A stretch of DNA of 64,000 bases from Gracilimonas mengyeensis (GTDB taxonomy: Bacteria; Bacteroidota; Rhodothermia; Balneolales; Balneolaceae), in contig NZ_FXTP01000010.1 of assembly GCF_900182705.1 (NCBI RefSeq), positions 124,001 through 188,000 on the forward strand, read 5' to 3'. The notes under the pieces were generated by a model. It searched no databases. It had not been told where the DNA came from and saw only the letters and a program-made list of their open reading frames with translations. Positions within the stretch are counted from its first letter, which is position 1, and every line of letters begins with the position of its first letter. Shown in pieces: positions 52,340 to 61,273 of the stretch. The position numbers and the translations under genes are program-made.

Positions 52340-54709
52340 TTAGAAATTGAGTACGATGCCAAAAGAAGGCAACACCTGGCCGTCATCACTATCGCTTACC
52401 TGTACCAGTTTTCTTGGGGTGATGATTTCTCCGCTTTCATTTCGCTCTAAACCATAACGGGGCTCAGAGGGGCCTTCCTGGGCCAGGGCATTTTGTACTT
52501 CGAGGAATACGTCCAGGCTCAGGTTATCGAAGTTGAATTTTTTATCAATTCGAATATCCAGCTGACTGAGAGGATCGAGGCGAACGGTGCCAAGGCGATC
52601 AAAATCGCGGAACACGGCTGGGTAGTTTTCTTCTGTTTTATCCTGATCAACCGGCGCGTAAGGTGCTTTTCCAAGAAAACGATAGCGTCCGCTTACTTCC
52701 CAGTTGTTGCCAAATTTGTAGCCGCCCAACAGCGAAACCAATACGCCATTATCCCAAACGGCTGGCTTGTACTCAGCATCGCGCAAGTTGGTGAATTCAC
52801 TTTTATAAAAAGTGAAAGCCGCTACGCCATAAAACTTACCCGTGAATTTTTGCTGGTACAACAATTCCAATCCATAGGTACGCCCTTGCCCCGCACTGAT
52901 TACCGGCTCGCTCCCAAACACTTCAAAATCGCCGCCTTTGTTGGCGAGGGAAACACTGTCGGTGGTAGAAATGGGGTAATCATCATACCACTTGAAAAAG
53001 CCCTCGGCAGAGATACGGGCGCGCTCGTTCAACAAGTATTCCAGTCCCACCACGGCATGATCACTTCGGATATATTCCGTGTCCTTATTGGGGAAATTGC
53101 CCACATTATCCTGGAAACCAAGGGTTGTATAGGGCAGAATTTTGTAATAGCGGCCTACCGAACCATTAACCGTCCATTTTTGATCTGGCGTTAAATCGTA
53201 AGCAAGTCCCACGCGTGGGCTGAGGGTTCGCCACAGTTCATTGCCGGTTTCGGTGAAGGTATTTCCATCGGCGCGGAGGCCCATTGTGAATGAAAGCCGG
53301 TTTTGCAAGAAATCGGCGGAAGCCTGTCCAAACAGTCCATAGCGGAAAAAGTTGATATCACTTCGAAAACTGCGATTGTTGATGAAATCCCGGGTCGAAT
53401 TGTAATAGTCGGAGTTGATGAGTTGAAATCCGCCGGTAGCAGTCCAGTTGTCGATAAATTTGGTGAGGCGATAGCGCAGATGGGTTTCCGTTTCGCGGGA
53501 TTCATTTTCCAGGAATAAGCCCGTTTCATTTACATTATCATCGTACCGGTAAAAGAAATTGCCCAGCGTATTGTTGCTCACCACGGTTTCCATGAAGCCG
53601 CTGTTGTCTTGAAACTGACGTCTCCAGCCAATACCTACTGTGTTGCTGTTTTGGCGGATCACGGGAATTTGGTTTTGGGTAGCCTCCTGCTCGGGATCGA
53701 GATCGTCCATATCGTTGATAGCCAGATCATCGATAGAACCGATGCCGGTAATGTAGAGGGTGTTGTACTTGTCAAAGCGGTGATTAATTTTGTATTGATA
53801 ATCCCAGTAATCCGGTAAAAAGGGCAGGCCGATAACCTGGAACAGGAGCTGTAAATAGGAACGGCGGACGGAAGCGATGTAGGTAGTTTTTGCTTCGGTA
53901 TCATTCCCCTTAAAAAGCGGACCTTCTACGGTTAAAGCAGCTTCGCTGGAACTCAGGCGCAGGTTCCCGACGAACTCGCGATCATTGCCGGTACGCTGAT
54001 TGAACTGCAATACGCCAGAGAGCACGTTTTCATACTGGGCACCAAAAGAGCTGGCGGTAAGCGATACGCCCTCAAAAAAAGATACGTTGAGCAAACTCAC
54101 CGGTCCACCTGCACTACCCTGGGTTGAGAAGTGATTGATGTTAGGGATAGGCACACCGTCCAGGTAATACACATTCTCATTGGGTGCTCCGCCGCGAATG
54201 ATCACATCGTTGCGAAAACCGCCCACCGATCCGGAAACTCCGGGCAGTGATTGTACCACTTTGGCAATGTCGTTATTGCCGCCGGGATAAGAAGTGATTT
54301 CTTCCTGGCTGAATTTTTGAATGGATATGGGAGATTCCTGTGATTTGGCAAAGGGGTTTGGTGTGATAGTCACGTCGTCCAACTCACTAACTTGTTCCTC
54401 CAGCTCAAAATTAAGGTCGATATTGCCTTCTGAACGCACCACCACGTTAAAGCGGGTTTGGGTAACAAATCCCACATAAGAAGCTTTTACATTATAGGTT
54501 TTGGTGGGGATGTCGTCAATAGTAAAGCGACCATCCGGGTTGGTGGCATCTCCCAGTTCCGTTCCTTCCAAAACAACGGTGGCGCCTATTAAGGGTTCAC
54601 CTGTTTTGGCATCGGTTACCCGCCCGGTGATAGTGCCGGTGGATTGAGCAAAAATAGGGGAGGTGAAAATACAGAAAGAGAAAATGATGAATAGTTTGGT
54701 AGAGCCCAC
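52340..54709 (-). CDS. TonB-dependent receptor with carboxypeptidase-like N-domain
   Basis: 789 residues. Signal peptide (LFIIFSFCIFTSPIFA-QS); carboxypeptidase regulatory-like domain 22-100 (GTITGRVTDAKTGEPLIGAT); plug with SYPGGNNDIAKVVQSLPGVSG and NVYYLDGVPIPNINHFS; then a beta barrel ending SFGIVLNF with a terminal Phe. It imports an unknown ligand across the outer membrane with TonB energy. Start is GTG 54709, directly before the signal peptide. No SusD partner is next to it, so a glycan-uptake pair is not indicated. Confidence 0.93.
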   Translation of the reverse strand: MGSTKLFIIFSFCIFTSPIFAQSTGTITGRVTDAKTGEPLIGATVVLEGTELGDATNPDGRFTIDDIPTKTYNVKASYVGFVTQTRFNVVVRSEGNIDLNFELEEQVSELDDVTITPNPFAKSQESPISIQKFSQEEITSYPGGNNDIAKVVQSLPGVSGSVGGFRNDVIIRGGAPNENVYYLDGVPIPNINHFSTQGSAGGPVSLLNVSFFEGVSLTASSFGAQYENVLSGVLQFNQRTGNDREFVGNLRLSSSEAALTVEGPLFKGNDTEAKTTYIASVRRSYLQLLFQVIGLPFLPDYWDYQYKINHRFDKYNTLYITGIGSIDDLAINDMDDLDPEQEATQNQIPVIRQNSNTVGIGWRRQFQDNSGFMETVVSNNTLGNFFYRYDDNVNETGLFLENESRETETHLRYRLTKFIDNWTATGGFQLINSDYYNSTRDFINNRSFRSDINFFRYGLFGQASADFLQNRLSFTMGLRADGNTFTETGNELWRTLSPRVGLAYDLTPDQKWTVNGSVGRYYKILPYTTLGFQDNVGNFPNKDTEYIRSDHAVVGLEYLLNERARISAEGFFKWYDDYPISTTDSVSLANKGGDFEVFGSEPVISAGQGRTYGLELLYQQKFTGKFYGVAAFTFYKSEFTNLRDAEYKPAVWDNGVLVSLLGGYKFGNNWEVSGRYRFLGKAPYAPVDQDKTEENYPAVFRDFDRLGTVRLDPLSQLDIRIDKKFNFDNLSLDVFLEVQNALAQEGPSEPRYGLERNESGEIITPRKLVQVSDSDDGQVLPSFGIVLNF

Positions 54710-54808
54710 GTTAGGAAATCCGGTATAATTAAGTTTGTTTAGCTTGGGGTGAACAACATGAGGGTAGCGGTGTTACGTTCCGGAGGAATCTGGAAATGTT
54801 ATTGTGAC

Positions 54809-54985
54809 TCTCCTCCCTGCAAAATCAATAAATTGATTTTCCGGTCCCTCCTTGAGGGACACAGGTTTTTGGCTCTGGCTAAATTGTAGACTTAGGTTGA
54901 CATATGTTATTTCGGAAAGAATTTATCTCTCTTTGGAGAGAGACCGGATTTAGCTCTGCTACAATCCAGAGAGAGGGAAGTGGTG
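54809..54985. repeat. palindrome-rich dispersed element, copy 2
   Basis: TCCTCCCTGCAAAATCAATA, GGTCCCTCCTTGAGGGAC, a variable middle, then TTTATCTCTCTTTGGAGAGA, CGGATTTAGCTCTGCTAC and CAGAGAGAGGGAAGTGGTG. Order and hairpins match the reverse complement of 20755-20936. It lies directly before the decayed DUF559 gene. Confidence 0.8.
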
Positions 54986-55048
54986 ACAAGGCCAAAACTG
55001 CTTTTATCACCGCAAATCACTACAATCTAAAAAAACATCGGGGTACCA

Positions 55049-55324
55049 ATGCAAAAAGATCCATCTTATCATTACTACAACAAAAAACTAAAACCAGTAG
55101 CTAAAAGCCTTCGCCAGCGAATGACAAAGGCAGAAGCCTGCCTCTGGAAGTACGCCCTAAAAAATCGTCAGCACAGAGGATACACGTTCAACCGCCAGCG
55201 ACCTGTTTTAGATTACGTAGCTGATTTTATGTGTAAAGAATTAAAGCTAATTATCGAAGTTGATGGCAGCTCGCATGATCATCCTTTAACATAAGAAAGT
55301 GATAGACTAAGAGACCGGATTTAG
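55049..55324 (+). pseudogene. DUF559 endonuclease-domain gene, truncated
   Basis: 81 residues are open from ATG 55049: LRQRMTKAEACLWKYALKNRQHRGYTFNRQRPVLDYVADFMC with LKLIIEVDGSSHD (the DUF559/Vsr-like core, key EVDGSSHD). The family should run to about 115-125 residues. Here a TAA (55292-55294) interrupts HPLT-ESDRLRDRI, and after 55310 the coding part runs into a copy of the flanking repeat. The gene lies between two direct copies of the repeat end (54939-54985 and 55310-55358), so it looks like cargo of a decayed repeat-flanked unit. Confidence 0.75.
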
Positions 55325-55358
55325 CTCTGCTATAATACAGAGAGTGGGAAGTGGTGGA
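55310..55358. repeat. partial copy of the palindromic element behind DUF559
   Basis: AGAGACCGGATTTAGCTCTG then CTATAATACAGAGAGTGGGA and AGTGGTGGA repeats 54939-54985 in the same orientation with few changes. It is the right border of the DUF559 unit. Confidence 0.8.
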
Positions 55359-55372
55359 TTAGACCCCACTTA

Positions 55373-56149
55373 TCACCCAAAAAGCCCTTTAATATTACCG
55401 CCATCGTGGCTGATGGTTTGGCCGGTTACGTAGCCTGCATGCGGAGAGAGTAGCCAGCTGGCCAGCGAAGCAAATTCCTCAGCAGTGCCCATCCGTCCTA
55501 CCGGCACCTGTTTCTCCATTTCTTTTTTAGCCTCATCGTAGCTTATATCCTTAGATTCGCTGTTATTTTTGATGACCCGCTCAATAGCAGGTGTTTCATG
55601 CGAGCCGGGGGCCAGCACGTTCACCGTAACCCCATCCGGGGCAATTTCCAGTGCCAGTGATTTGGCAAAGCCAACAATACCGGCGCGGAAGCTGTTGCTG
55701 AGCGTTAAGGCAGGCAGGGGTTGTTTCACCGATTGGCTTTCAACAAACAGCATTCTGCCATATTCTTTATCCCTGAGCAGCGGGGCGACCCGCAGGGCCA
55801 AATCTACTTTCCATCGCATCACCAGCTGCCAGGCCGAATCCCAGTCTTTCATGTCGGTTTGGAGCGGGGTACCTGTGGGTGGACCTCCGGCGTTGAAGAC
55901 AATGCCGTGGGTATCTTTTTGCTTCACAGCTTTTTCAATAGCGTCGAGTGTTTCATTGTAAATCAGGCTGCCTCCAATGATTTCAATTTGATCCTCAAAA
56001 TGCCCAAATTTTTCCTGCAAAAGATTTCCCCGTCTTGCTACCAATACCACGTGGGCACCCTCAATTAAAAGTTGACGGGCAATGGCTTCCCCAAATCCGC
56101 TGGATGCTCCGCATACTACAAAACGTTGGTCGGTAATATTTAAGTCCAT
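55373..56149 (-). CDS. short-chain dehydrogenase/reductase
   Basis: 258 residues. Rossmann motif VVCGASSGFGEAIARQL; NAGG in FNAGGPPTG; the catalytic segment has Ser in FVESQSVKQPLPALTLSNSFRA, where the usual YxxxK Tyr is replaced (LSNSFRAG), as in some SDR subgroups; C-terminal GYVTGQTISHDGG. Substrate unknown; the missing Tyr leaves catalysis in doubt. It starts two bases after rsgA and is probably in the same transcript. A short piece of repeat lies behind it. Confidence 0.82.
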   Translation of the reverse strand: MDLNITDQRFVVCGASSGFGEAIARQLLIEGAHVVLVARRGNLLQEKFGHFEDQIEIIGGSLIYNETLDAIEKAVKQKDTHGIVFNAGGPPTGTPLQTDMKDWDSAWQLVMRWKVDLALRVAPLLRDKEYGRMLFVESQSVKQPLPALTLSNSFRAGIVGFAKSLALEIAPDGVTVNVLAPGSHETPAIERVIKNNSESKDISYDEAKKEMEKQVPVGRMGTAEEFASLASWLLSPHAGYVTGQTISHDGGNIKGLFG

Positions 56150-56151
56150 GA

Positions 56152-57213
56152 TTATCTTCGTTTATCTTTCTCTTCTTTGATACGTTTGTACAGCTTTCCA
56201 AGCTTCTTGTCTTTAGCCCTTCGTTCGGCCACGGTACTTGAAAAGTGTGCTTGTTCCCGTTTCAGCTTATGATAGTTTTCATAAGTGGATTGATCAAGCC
56301 CACCGGATTCCAGGGCTTCAAGTACGGCACAATCCGGTTCTTCGGTATGCGTACAATCTTTGAATTTACAGTTCCGCGCAAGTATAGAAATCTGGTCAAA
56401 TGTACGGTCTATACTATCGGAATCACCGGCTATACCAAGTTCACGCATACCCGGCGTATCGATGAGAACTCCACCTTCGGGAAGAATCATCAATTCACGA
56501 TGTGTGGTGGTATGCTTGCCTTTGCTGGTACTGTTGCTAATGGCATTCACTTTTAATTTTGGAACGTTTAGCAGATTATTGGCGAGGGAGGATTTCCCTA
56601 CTCCTGAAGAACCAAGAATACAATAAGTGTTTCCTGCAGTGATCGTTTCTTTCAGCTCTTCGTAACCTGTATAGGTTTCATTACTGATAGGATAAACGGA
56701 TACATTGGAGATTCTTTTGTGTATCGATTCTATGATTGCGGTTACTTTTTCTTGTCCAATGAGATCCGTTTTGCTTAGTATGATTACCGGGCGTATGTAT
56801 GAACTTTTGCAGATAGCAATATATCGTTCCAGTCGATTCAAATTAAAATCATGGTCCACAGCTTGCATGATAAAAGCAATATCTACATTGGTGGCAATAA
56901 TCTGTTTTTCCCCAAACTTGTTCACAGCCTGACGTTCAAGCGTGGAATAACGGGGCATCACTTCAATAATGATAGCCGCATTATCATCAAAAACAGAAAA
57001 AGTGACCCAGTCACCTACTGCAGGTAGGTCAGCCCGTGATTCTGCTGAATACCGAAGTTTACCGGTGATTTCAGCCTGATAAATGTTTTCAGGTGTTTGG
57101 ATGAGATATCGTTCTTTATGCTCTACTATCACTCTGCCTACCTTCATACCCTCTCTTTCTAACGAAATAAGCTTTTGAGCAGATTTATTAAATCCGAGAT
57201 CTTTTAAGGTCAT
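56152..57213 (-). CDS. rsgA: ribosome biogenesis GTPase RsgA
   Basis: 353 residues. OB-fold head (GRVIVEHKERYLIQT), then a circularly permuted GTPase: NVDIAFIMQAVD, ILSKTDL (G4) precede GSSGVGKSSLANNLL (G1) and DTPGMRELG (G3); a zinc knuckle CKFKDCTHTEEPDCAV follows. It checks late 30S assembly. The tail is Lys/Arg-rich. Start ATG 57213. First gene of an rsgA-SDR pair. Confidence 0.96.
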   Translation of the reverse strand: MTLKDLGFNKSAQKLISLEREGMKVGRVIVEHKERYLIQTPENIYQAEITGKLRYSAESRADLPAVGDWVTFSVFDDNAAIIIEVMPRYSTLERQAVNKFGEKQIIATNVDIAFIMQAVDHDFNLNRLERYIAICKSSYIRPVIILSKTDLIGQEKVTAIIESIHKRISNVSVYPISNETYTGYEELKETITAGNTYCILGSSGVGKSSLANNLLNVPKLKVNAISNSTSKGKHTTTHRELMILPEGGVLIDTPGMRELGIAGDSDSIDRTFDQISILARNCKFKDCTHTEEPDCAVLEALESGGLDQSTYENYHKLKREQAHFSSTVAERRAKDKKLGKLYKRIKEEKDKRR

Positions 57214-57402
57214 TCTTTATGAGGCTATTTGAATGTGAAACCCAATGGTAACCAAAACCATGGATTGATGCATTACTACTGTCCACGGGGATGATATAAA
57301 TTTATTGTAAAGCTTTAACTTATTGCAGGAAAAAGAAATAATAATGCTGTAGCTTCAAACAAATAATATCAGCACACTTTAAAAATCGAATACAGGTAAC
57401 AA

Positions 57403-58476
57403 ATGAAGAAGCTCACTATAGTAGTGATGGCGGTTTTCACGTCTTTGCTATGCACAGCAGTCGATGCTCAAAACATAAGCGAAAAGTTTCGGGTTGATGG
57501 AGTGATGTTTCTGTCTTTCGAGCACGATATGACAGGTGACTCATTTCATAATCAATTTACTATTAAGCGGGGATATGTCAATTTCAGAAGCAGTTTGACG
57601 GATAAGATAAACGTCAGGATTACCCAGGATGTGACGATTGATGAGGAAGGAGACGGGCTGGGAGATATCGAACTTCGCCTTAAATATGCGTACGTGGAAT
57701 ATGATTTACCCAGTACCGGGCTGTTCAACGAACCGCTCATTTCTGGTGGAGTAACAAGCCGGCCCTGGATCAGTTTTGAGCAGGATGTTAATGACTATCG
57801 TTCCCAAAAAAGCATGTTTATGGATCAAAATGACATCCTGAGTTCAGCGGATTATGGCCTTGCTTTTGAAACGGGTTTTGGTGAAAGTCTGGATGCGCCC
57901 GGTTTAAGTTCAAACGACAGTAAGTATGGAAGTTTTGCCATCGGGGTGTATAACGGAGGCGGATATTCAGCTATAGAGGTAAACAATAACAAATTGGTGG
58001 AAGGCCGGCTTAGTTTAAGGCCCGCTCATAACATCGTACCTGGTTTTCAGGTTAATGTTTTCGGTGCTTTTGGAAAGGGGAATAGTACCAGTAATCCTGA
58101 GTTTAATCTTTTGGGCTCTGCTCTTACATATGAATCAGTACGGGCAAATATGGTTTTGCAGGGGTTCCAATCGGTAGGTGATCAGGAGGCCAATTTCGTC
58201 AATCCAGCCCAACAAGCCTATGAATTACAGGGCTGGAGCATTTTTACGGAATTTCAGCCACTGGCAGATTTACCGATTCATATAAATGCCCGTACGGAAG
58301 AGCTTACAAATTTAGACCAAAACCGTTGGGTGGTTCGTGAAAGTGTAATCGGGATTGCCTATGTATTTCCTAATCGCTCCAAAATAATTTTGGATTATAG
58401 TCACCGAGAATCCCGCACAGAATTTAATCCTACTGATTTCAGCCGTGTGGAAGTAATTGGTGAGATAAGATTTTAA
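57403..58476 (+). CDS. porin-like outer-membrane protein
   Basis: 357 residues. Signal peptide LTIVVMAVFTSLLCTAVDA-QN. The head FTIKRGYVNFRSSLTDKINVRITQDV resembles phosphate-selective porin OprO/OprP-like barrels of Bacteroidota, with amphipathic strands to a final strand ending RF. Ion or solute specificity unknown. It stands alone on the plus strand, divergent from rsgA. Confidence 0.75.
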   Translation: MKKLTIVVMAVFTSLLCTAVDAQNISEKFRVDGVMFLSFEHDMTGDSFHNQFTIKRGYVNFRSSLTDKINVRITQDVTIDEEGDGLGDIELRLKYAYVEYDLPSTGLFNEPLISGGVTSRPWISFEQDVNDYRSQKSMFMDQNDILSSADYGLAFETGFGESLDAPGLSSNDSKYGSFAIGVYNGGGYSAIEVNNNKLVEGRLSLRPAHNIVPGFQVNVFGAFGKGNSTSNPEFNLLGSALTYESVRANMVLQGFQSVGDQEANFVNPAQQAYELQGWSIFTEFQPLADLPIHINARTEELTNLDQNRWVVRESVIGIAYVFPNRSKIILDYSHRESRTEFNPTDFSRVEVIGEIRF

Positions 58477-58536
58477 ATAATCACCACAAAGACCTGAATG
58501 ATAGAGGTCTTGGGTACTCCGTTTTCATACACTGCT

Positions 58537-59028
58537 TTAGCCTTTTGAAGGAGCGTTGGATTTGGTGAAAAATGCGACAATGGCTGAGGTTAGTACTCCC
58601 AATACAAAAGCACCGATGATGCTTTGTTTAACATAATTGGAGAGGCTGAAATAATTTGAGGCATCCTCCTCAGCCATATATCCTTCCTGCACAGAAAATT
58701 CTATCATATTTTGGAAGTAGTCTGGGGCTATAAATGTGGCAGAAAGATACTGGGTAAGAGGACTTAAAACCGTAACGATCACAGTAATAATCAAGCCGGA
58801 AATAAACCCTTGCTTGTAAGTCATATCCCCGCCCAAATCATTTTCTCGCTTATCCCGCAAAGCCAGTACGTAGAGTGTTATGGCTACAATAGCGAATAAA
58901 TTGGTGTAGAGCATGTGTTGCGAAATATGCTCATCGTGTAAACCGGTAACCCGTTCCAACAGCATCCATATTAAGGTTGAACCGGCGAAAATTAAACCCC
59001 ATTTCAATTCAGTTTTATACTTGTTCAT
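58537..59028 (-). CDS. DUF4199 membrane protein
   Basis: 163 residues from ATG 59028, preceded by a G-run (59037-59041) at good distance; the frame reads to a TTG at 59043. Four hydrophobic helices in the DUF4199 pattern: head YKTELKWGLIFAGSTLIWMLLE and the YKQGFISGLIITVIVTVLSP segment. Function unknown. Between it and the porin a hairpin AAGACCT/AGGTCTT (58489-58511) lies but has no T-run. Confidence 0.85.
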   Translation of the reverse strand: MNKYKTELKWGLIFAGSTLIWMLLERVTGLHDEHISQHMLYTNLFAIVAITLYVLALRDKRENDLGGDMTYKQGFISGLIITVIVTVLSPLTQYLSATFIAPDYFQNMIEFSVQEGYMAEEDASNYFSLSNYVKQSIIGAFVLGVLTSAIVAFFTKSNAPSKG

Positions 59029-59140
59029 AGCATTATCCCCCAAGAGGTTAGTTATGTGGGATTATACATATTTCTGAAAATAAGGGCTTAGCTTTTTCGA
59101 TCTTTGACAAATATTACAAACGGGCGTTTAGGAAGTACCT

Positions 59141-60097
59141 TTAAAGTTCTGAAGAAATAAGCATCCAGGTGTAGGCCACAAATATCAATAAAAGTACTCC
59201 GGCTTCCCATCGGTCTAATTTTTTCTTCTGCCCGGTAAACATGCCAGAGAACAGGAGCAGGGTGCCTGCCGCCAATAAAAACAACTCATTGTTAAAAGAG
59301 GGGTTAAAGTGGATGGGACTGACTACGGAACTGATTCCCAAAATCAGGAAAATGTTGAAGATATTGGAGCCGATGATATTTCCAACGGCTATATCTGCAT
59401 TTTTCCGTAAAGCGGCTACGATGGAAGTGGCCAGTTCTGGCAAGGAGGTGCCGGCCGCAATAATGGTCAATCCTATAATTTTTTCGCTTACTCCCATTTG
59501 GGTAGCTATCTCAATGGCATTATTTACAACAAGGCGCCCACCGAAAACCAAGCCGACAAGCCCGAGAACTATAAAGCTCCAAATTTTTAGCTGGGAATAT
59601 TGTTTTTCAGGAGTGGAAATCTCCACGGAATCTCCCGATAGCTGTGTGTATACATAGTAAAGGAAACCGCAAAACAGGATCAGGAAGAGGGCTCCGTCTA
59701 ATCTGGTCAAAGTGAAGGAATCCGGAGTCCAAAAGTCATTGGCTACAATGAATAGCAACAGGGCCGCAAAAAAGGAGAGAGGGATTTCTTTCCATACTGT
59801 ACTGGATTGTACCACAAGAGGAGTAATCATACCCGAAATGCCGAGAATAACGAGCAGGTTGAAGTTGTTACTGCCGATCACATTTGCGAAAACAATTTCG
59901 TGATGCCCCTGTATACTCCCCATCACGTTTACCACCAATTCCGGTGCAGAGGTCCCAAAGGCCACAATGGTAAGACCGATCGCTAAATCTGAAACATTGT
60001 ATTTTTTTGCCAGGGCAGAAGCACCGTCAACAAGCCAGTCGGCTCCTTTAATGAGCAGTACAAGTCCCAATACAAGCCAAAGAATAGGAGTGATCAT
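59141..60097 (-). CDS. calcium/sodium antiporter (YrbG-like)
   Basis: 318 residues, ten membrane helices in two repeats. The two ion-binding alpha motifs are clear: VAFGTSAPELVVNVMGS and IAAGTSLPELATSIVAAL, each followed by IGSNxFN (NVIGSNNFNLLVILG, NIIGSNIFNIFLILG). K-independent or -dependent type is not told apart. Exchanges Na for Ca across the inner membrane. Monocistronic. Confidence 0.93.
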   Translation of the reverse strand: MITPILWLVLGLVLLIKGADWLVDGASALAKKYNVSDLAIGLTIVAFGTSAPELVVNVMGSIQGHHEIVFANVIGSNNFNLLVILGISGMITPLVVQSSTVWKEIPLSFFAALLLFIVANDFWTPDSFTLTRLDGALFLILFCGFLYYVYTQLSGDSVEISTPEKQYSQLKIWSFIVLGLVGLVFGGRLVVNNAIEIATQMGVSEKIIGLTIIAAGTSLPELATSIVAALRKNADIAVGNIIGSNIFNIFLILGISSVVSPIHFNPSFNNELFLLAAGTLLLFSGMFTGQKKKLDRWEAGVLLLIFVAYTWMLISSEL

Positions 60098-60184
60098 ATA
60101 AGTGATGAATGTGTGGATCAGCAGATTACGTACGCATCAAAATAATAACCAAATCGATTGGTAACAATAATGATACTGCCTGAT

Positions 60185-61261
60185 TTAATCTACACGCCAG
60201 GTTTCAGGGCCTCGCAATAATTCATCCAGATTACCTTCGCCCTTACGCTCGATAACCTCATCCATTTGAGCGTTTACGCCGTCATCATAAGTAGGACGTT
60301 CTTCCGCATACAACACGCCAAAAGGGCGGGGCATGTGGTCGTTACCGGCACGCGGCTGATCAAAGAAACGGGACAGGAGGTAGGCTTTGGTTTTATCCTG
60401 CTCATCATGAATCCAGAGATCGTCTTTGCTAACGCCATCTTCTTCCAGATTCACGATTCTGGGAGTTAGGCCATCCAGCCAAATACCCCGGTCATTTTCT
60501 TTTCCGAAGATTAACGGTTCGTCTTGTTCCAGGTAAATAGCTTCCCGAGGACGGGATTTCTTATCGGTGAACAATTCAAAAGCACCATCATTAAAAACGA
60601 TACAGTTTTGATAGATTTCCAGCATGGAAGCTCCCTGGTGAGCGTGCGTTCTTTGCAGCATTTTTTGCAGATGCCGCGGATCCCGATCCATAGCCCGGGC
60701 GATGAACGTGCCATCTGCTCCTAAGCTAAGAGAAAGCGGGTTGAAGGGGTGATCAATAGAACCATAAGGAGTAGATTTTGATACCGAGCCTTCCGGTGCG
60801 GTGGGAGAATACTGTCCTTTGGTAAGTCCGTAAATCTGATTATTGAATAGCAACAAGTTCACATTCACATTGCGGCGCAACAACTGTACAAAGTGGTTAG
60901 CCCCGATGGAAAGTGAATCTCCGTCGCCGGTAATAATCCAAACGCTAAGTTCCGGTCTTGTTGTTTTTAGACCGGTAGCAATAGCGGGAGCGCGCCCGTG
61001 GATAGAATGCATTCCAAAGGTATCCATGTAATACGGAAAGCGGGCAGCACAGCCAATACCTGAAATAAAGACAATGTCTTTTTTGTCTACACCAATCTCG
61101 GGCATAGCATTTTGAACCTGTTTCAGGATGGTATAATCACCACAACCGGGGCACCATCGTACGTCCTGATCAGAGGAAAAATCCTTACCGGAATATTCCT
61201 CGGTTCCCGAATTTCCGTTGCCTTTGGCGGTATGTTCGTCGATGCGTGTTTTTAATAACAT
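60185..61261 (-). CDS. korB: 2-oxoacid:ferredoxin oxidoreductase beta subunit KorB
   Basis: 358 residues from ATG 61261 (an earlier TTG at 61273 directly abuts the korA stop and is possible). VRWCPGCGDYTILKQVQ, FISGIGCAARFPYYMDTFG and ITGDGDSLSIGANHFVQLL bind thiamine diphosphate and the cluster; NNQIYGLTKGQYSPT is the KorB mark. With KorA it makes or uses 2-oxoglutarate with ferredoxin in the reductive direction or the TCA cycle. The C-terminal extension after residue 250 is longer than in short KorB proteins, as usual in Bacteroidota. Confidence 0.93.
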   Translation of the reverse strand: MLLKTRIDEHTAKGNGNSGTEEYSGKDFSSDQDVRWCPGCGDYTILKQVQNAMPEIGVDKKDIVFISGIGCAARFPYYMDTFGMHSIHGRAPAIATGLKTTRPELSVWIITGDGDSLSIGANHFVQLLRRNVNVNLLLFNNQIYGLTKGQYSPTAPEGSVSKSTPYGSIDHPFNPLSLSLGADGTFIARAMDRDPRHLQKMLQRTHAHQGASMLEIYQNCIVFNDGAFELFTDKKSRPREAIYLEQDEPLIFGKENDRGIWLDGLTPRIVNLEEDGVSKDDLWIHDEQDKTKAYLLSRFFDQPRAGNDHMPRPFGVLYAEERPTYDDGVNAQMDEVIERKGEGNLDELLRGPETWRVD

Positions 61262-61273
61262 AGTACTACTCAA

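Noticed and set aside
52340-54709. SusC-type glycan receptor
   Set aside because: No SusD gene follows and the protein is shorter than SusC proteins; kept as a general TonB-dependent receptor.
54904-55104. 66-residue plus-strand frame across the palindromic element
   Set aside because: It reads through repeat sequence (SLWRETGFSSATIQREGSG) and overlaps the DUF559 remnant in another frame.
58489-58511. Terminator between porin and DUF4199 genes
   Set aside because: AAGACCT/AGGTCTT pairs well but no T-run follows on either strand; evidence too weak to list as a terminator.
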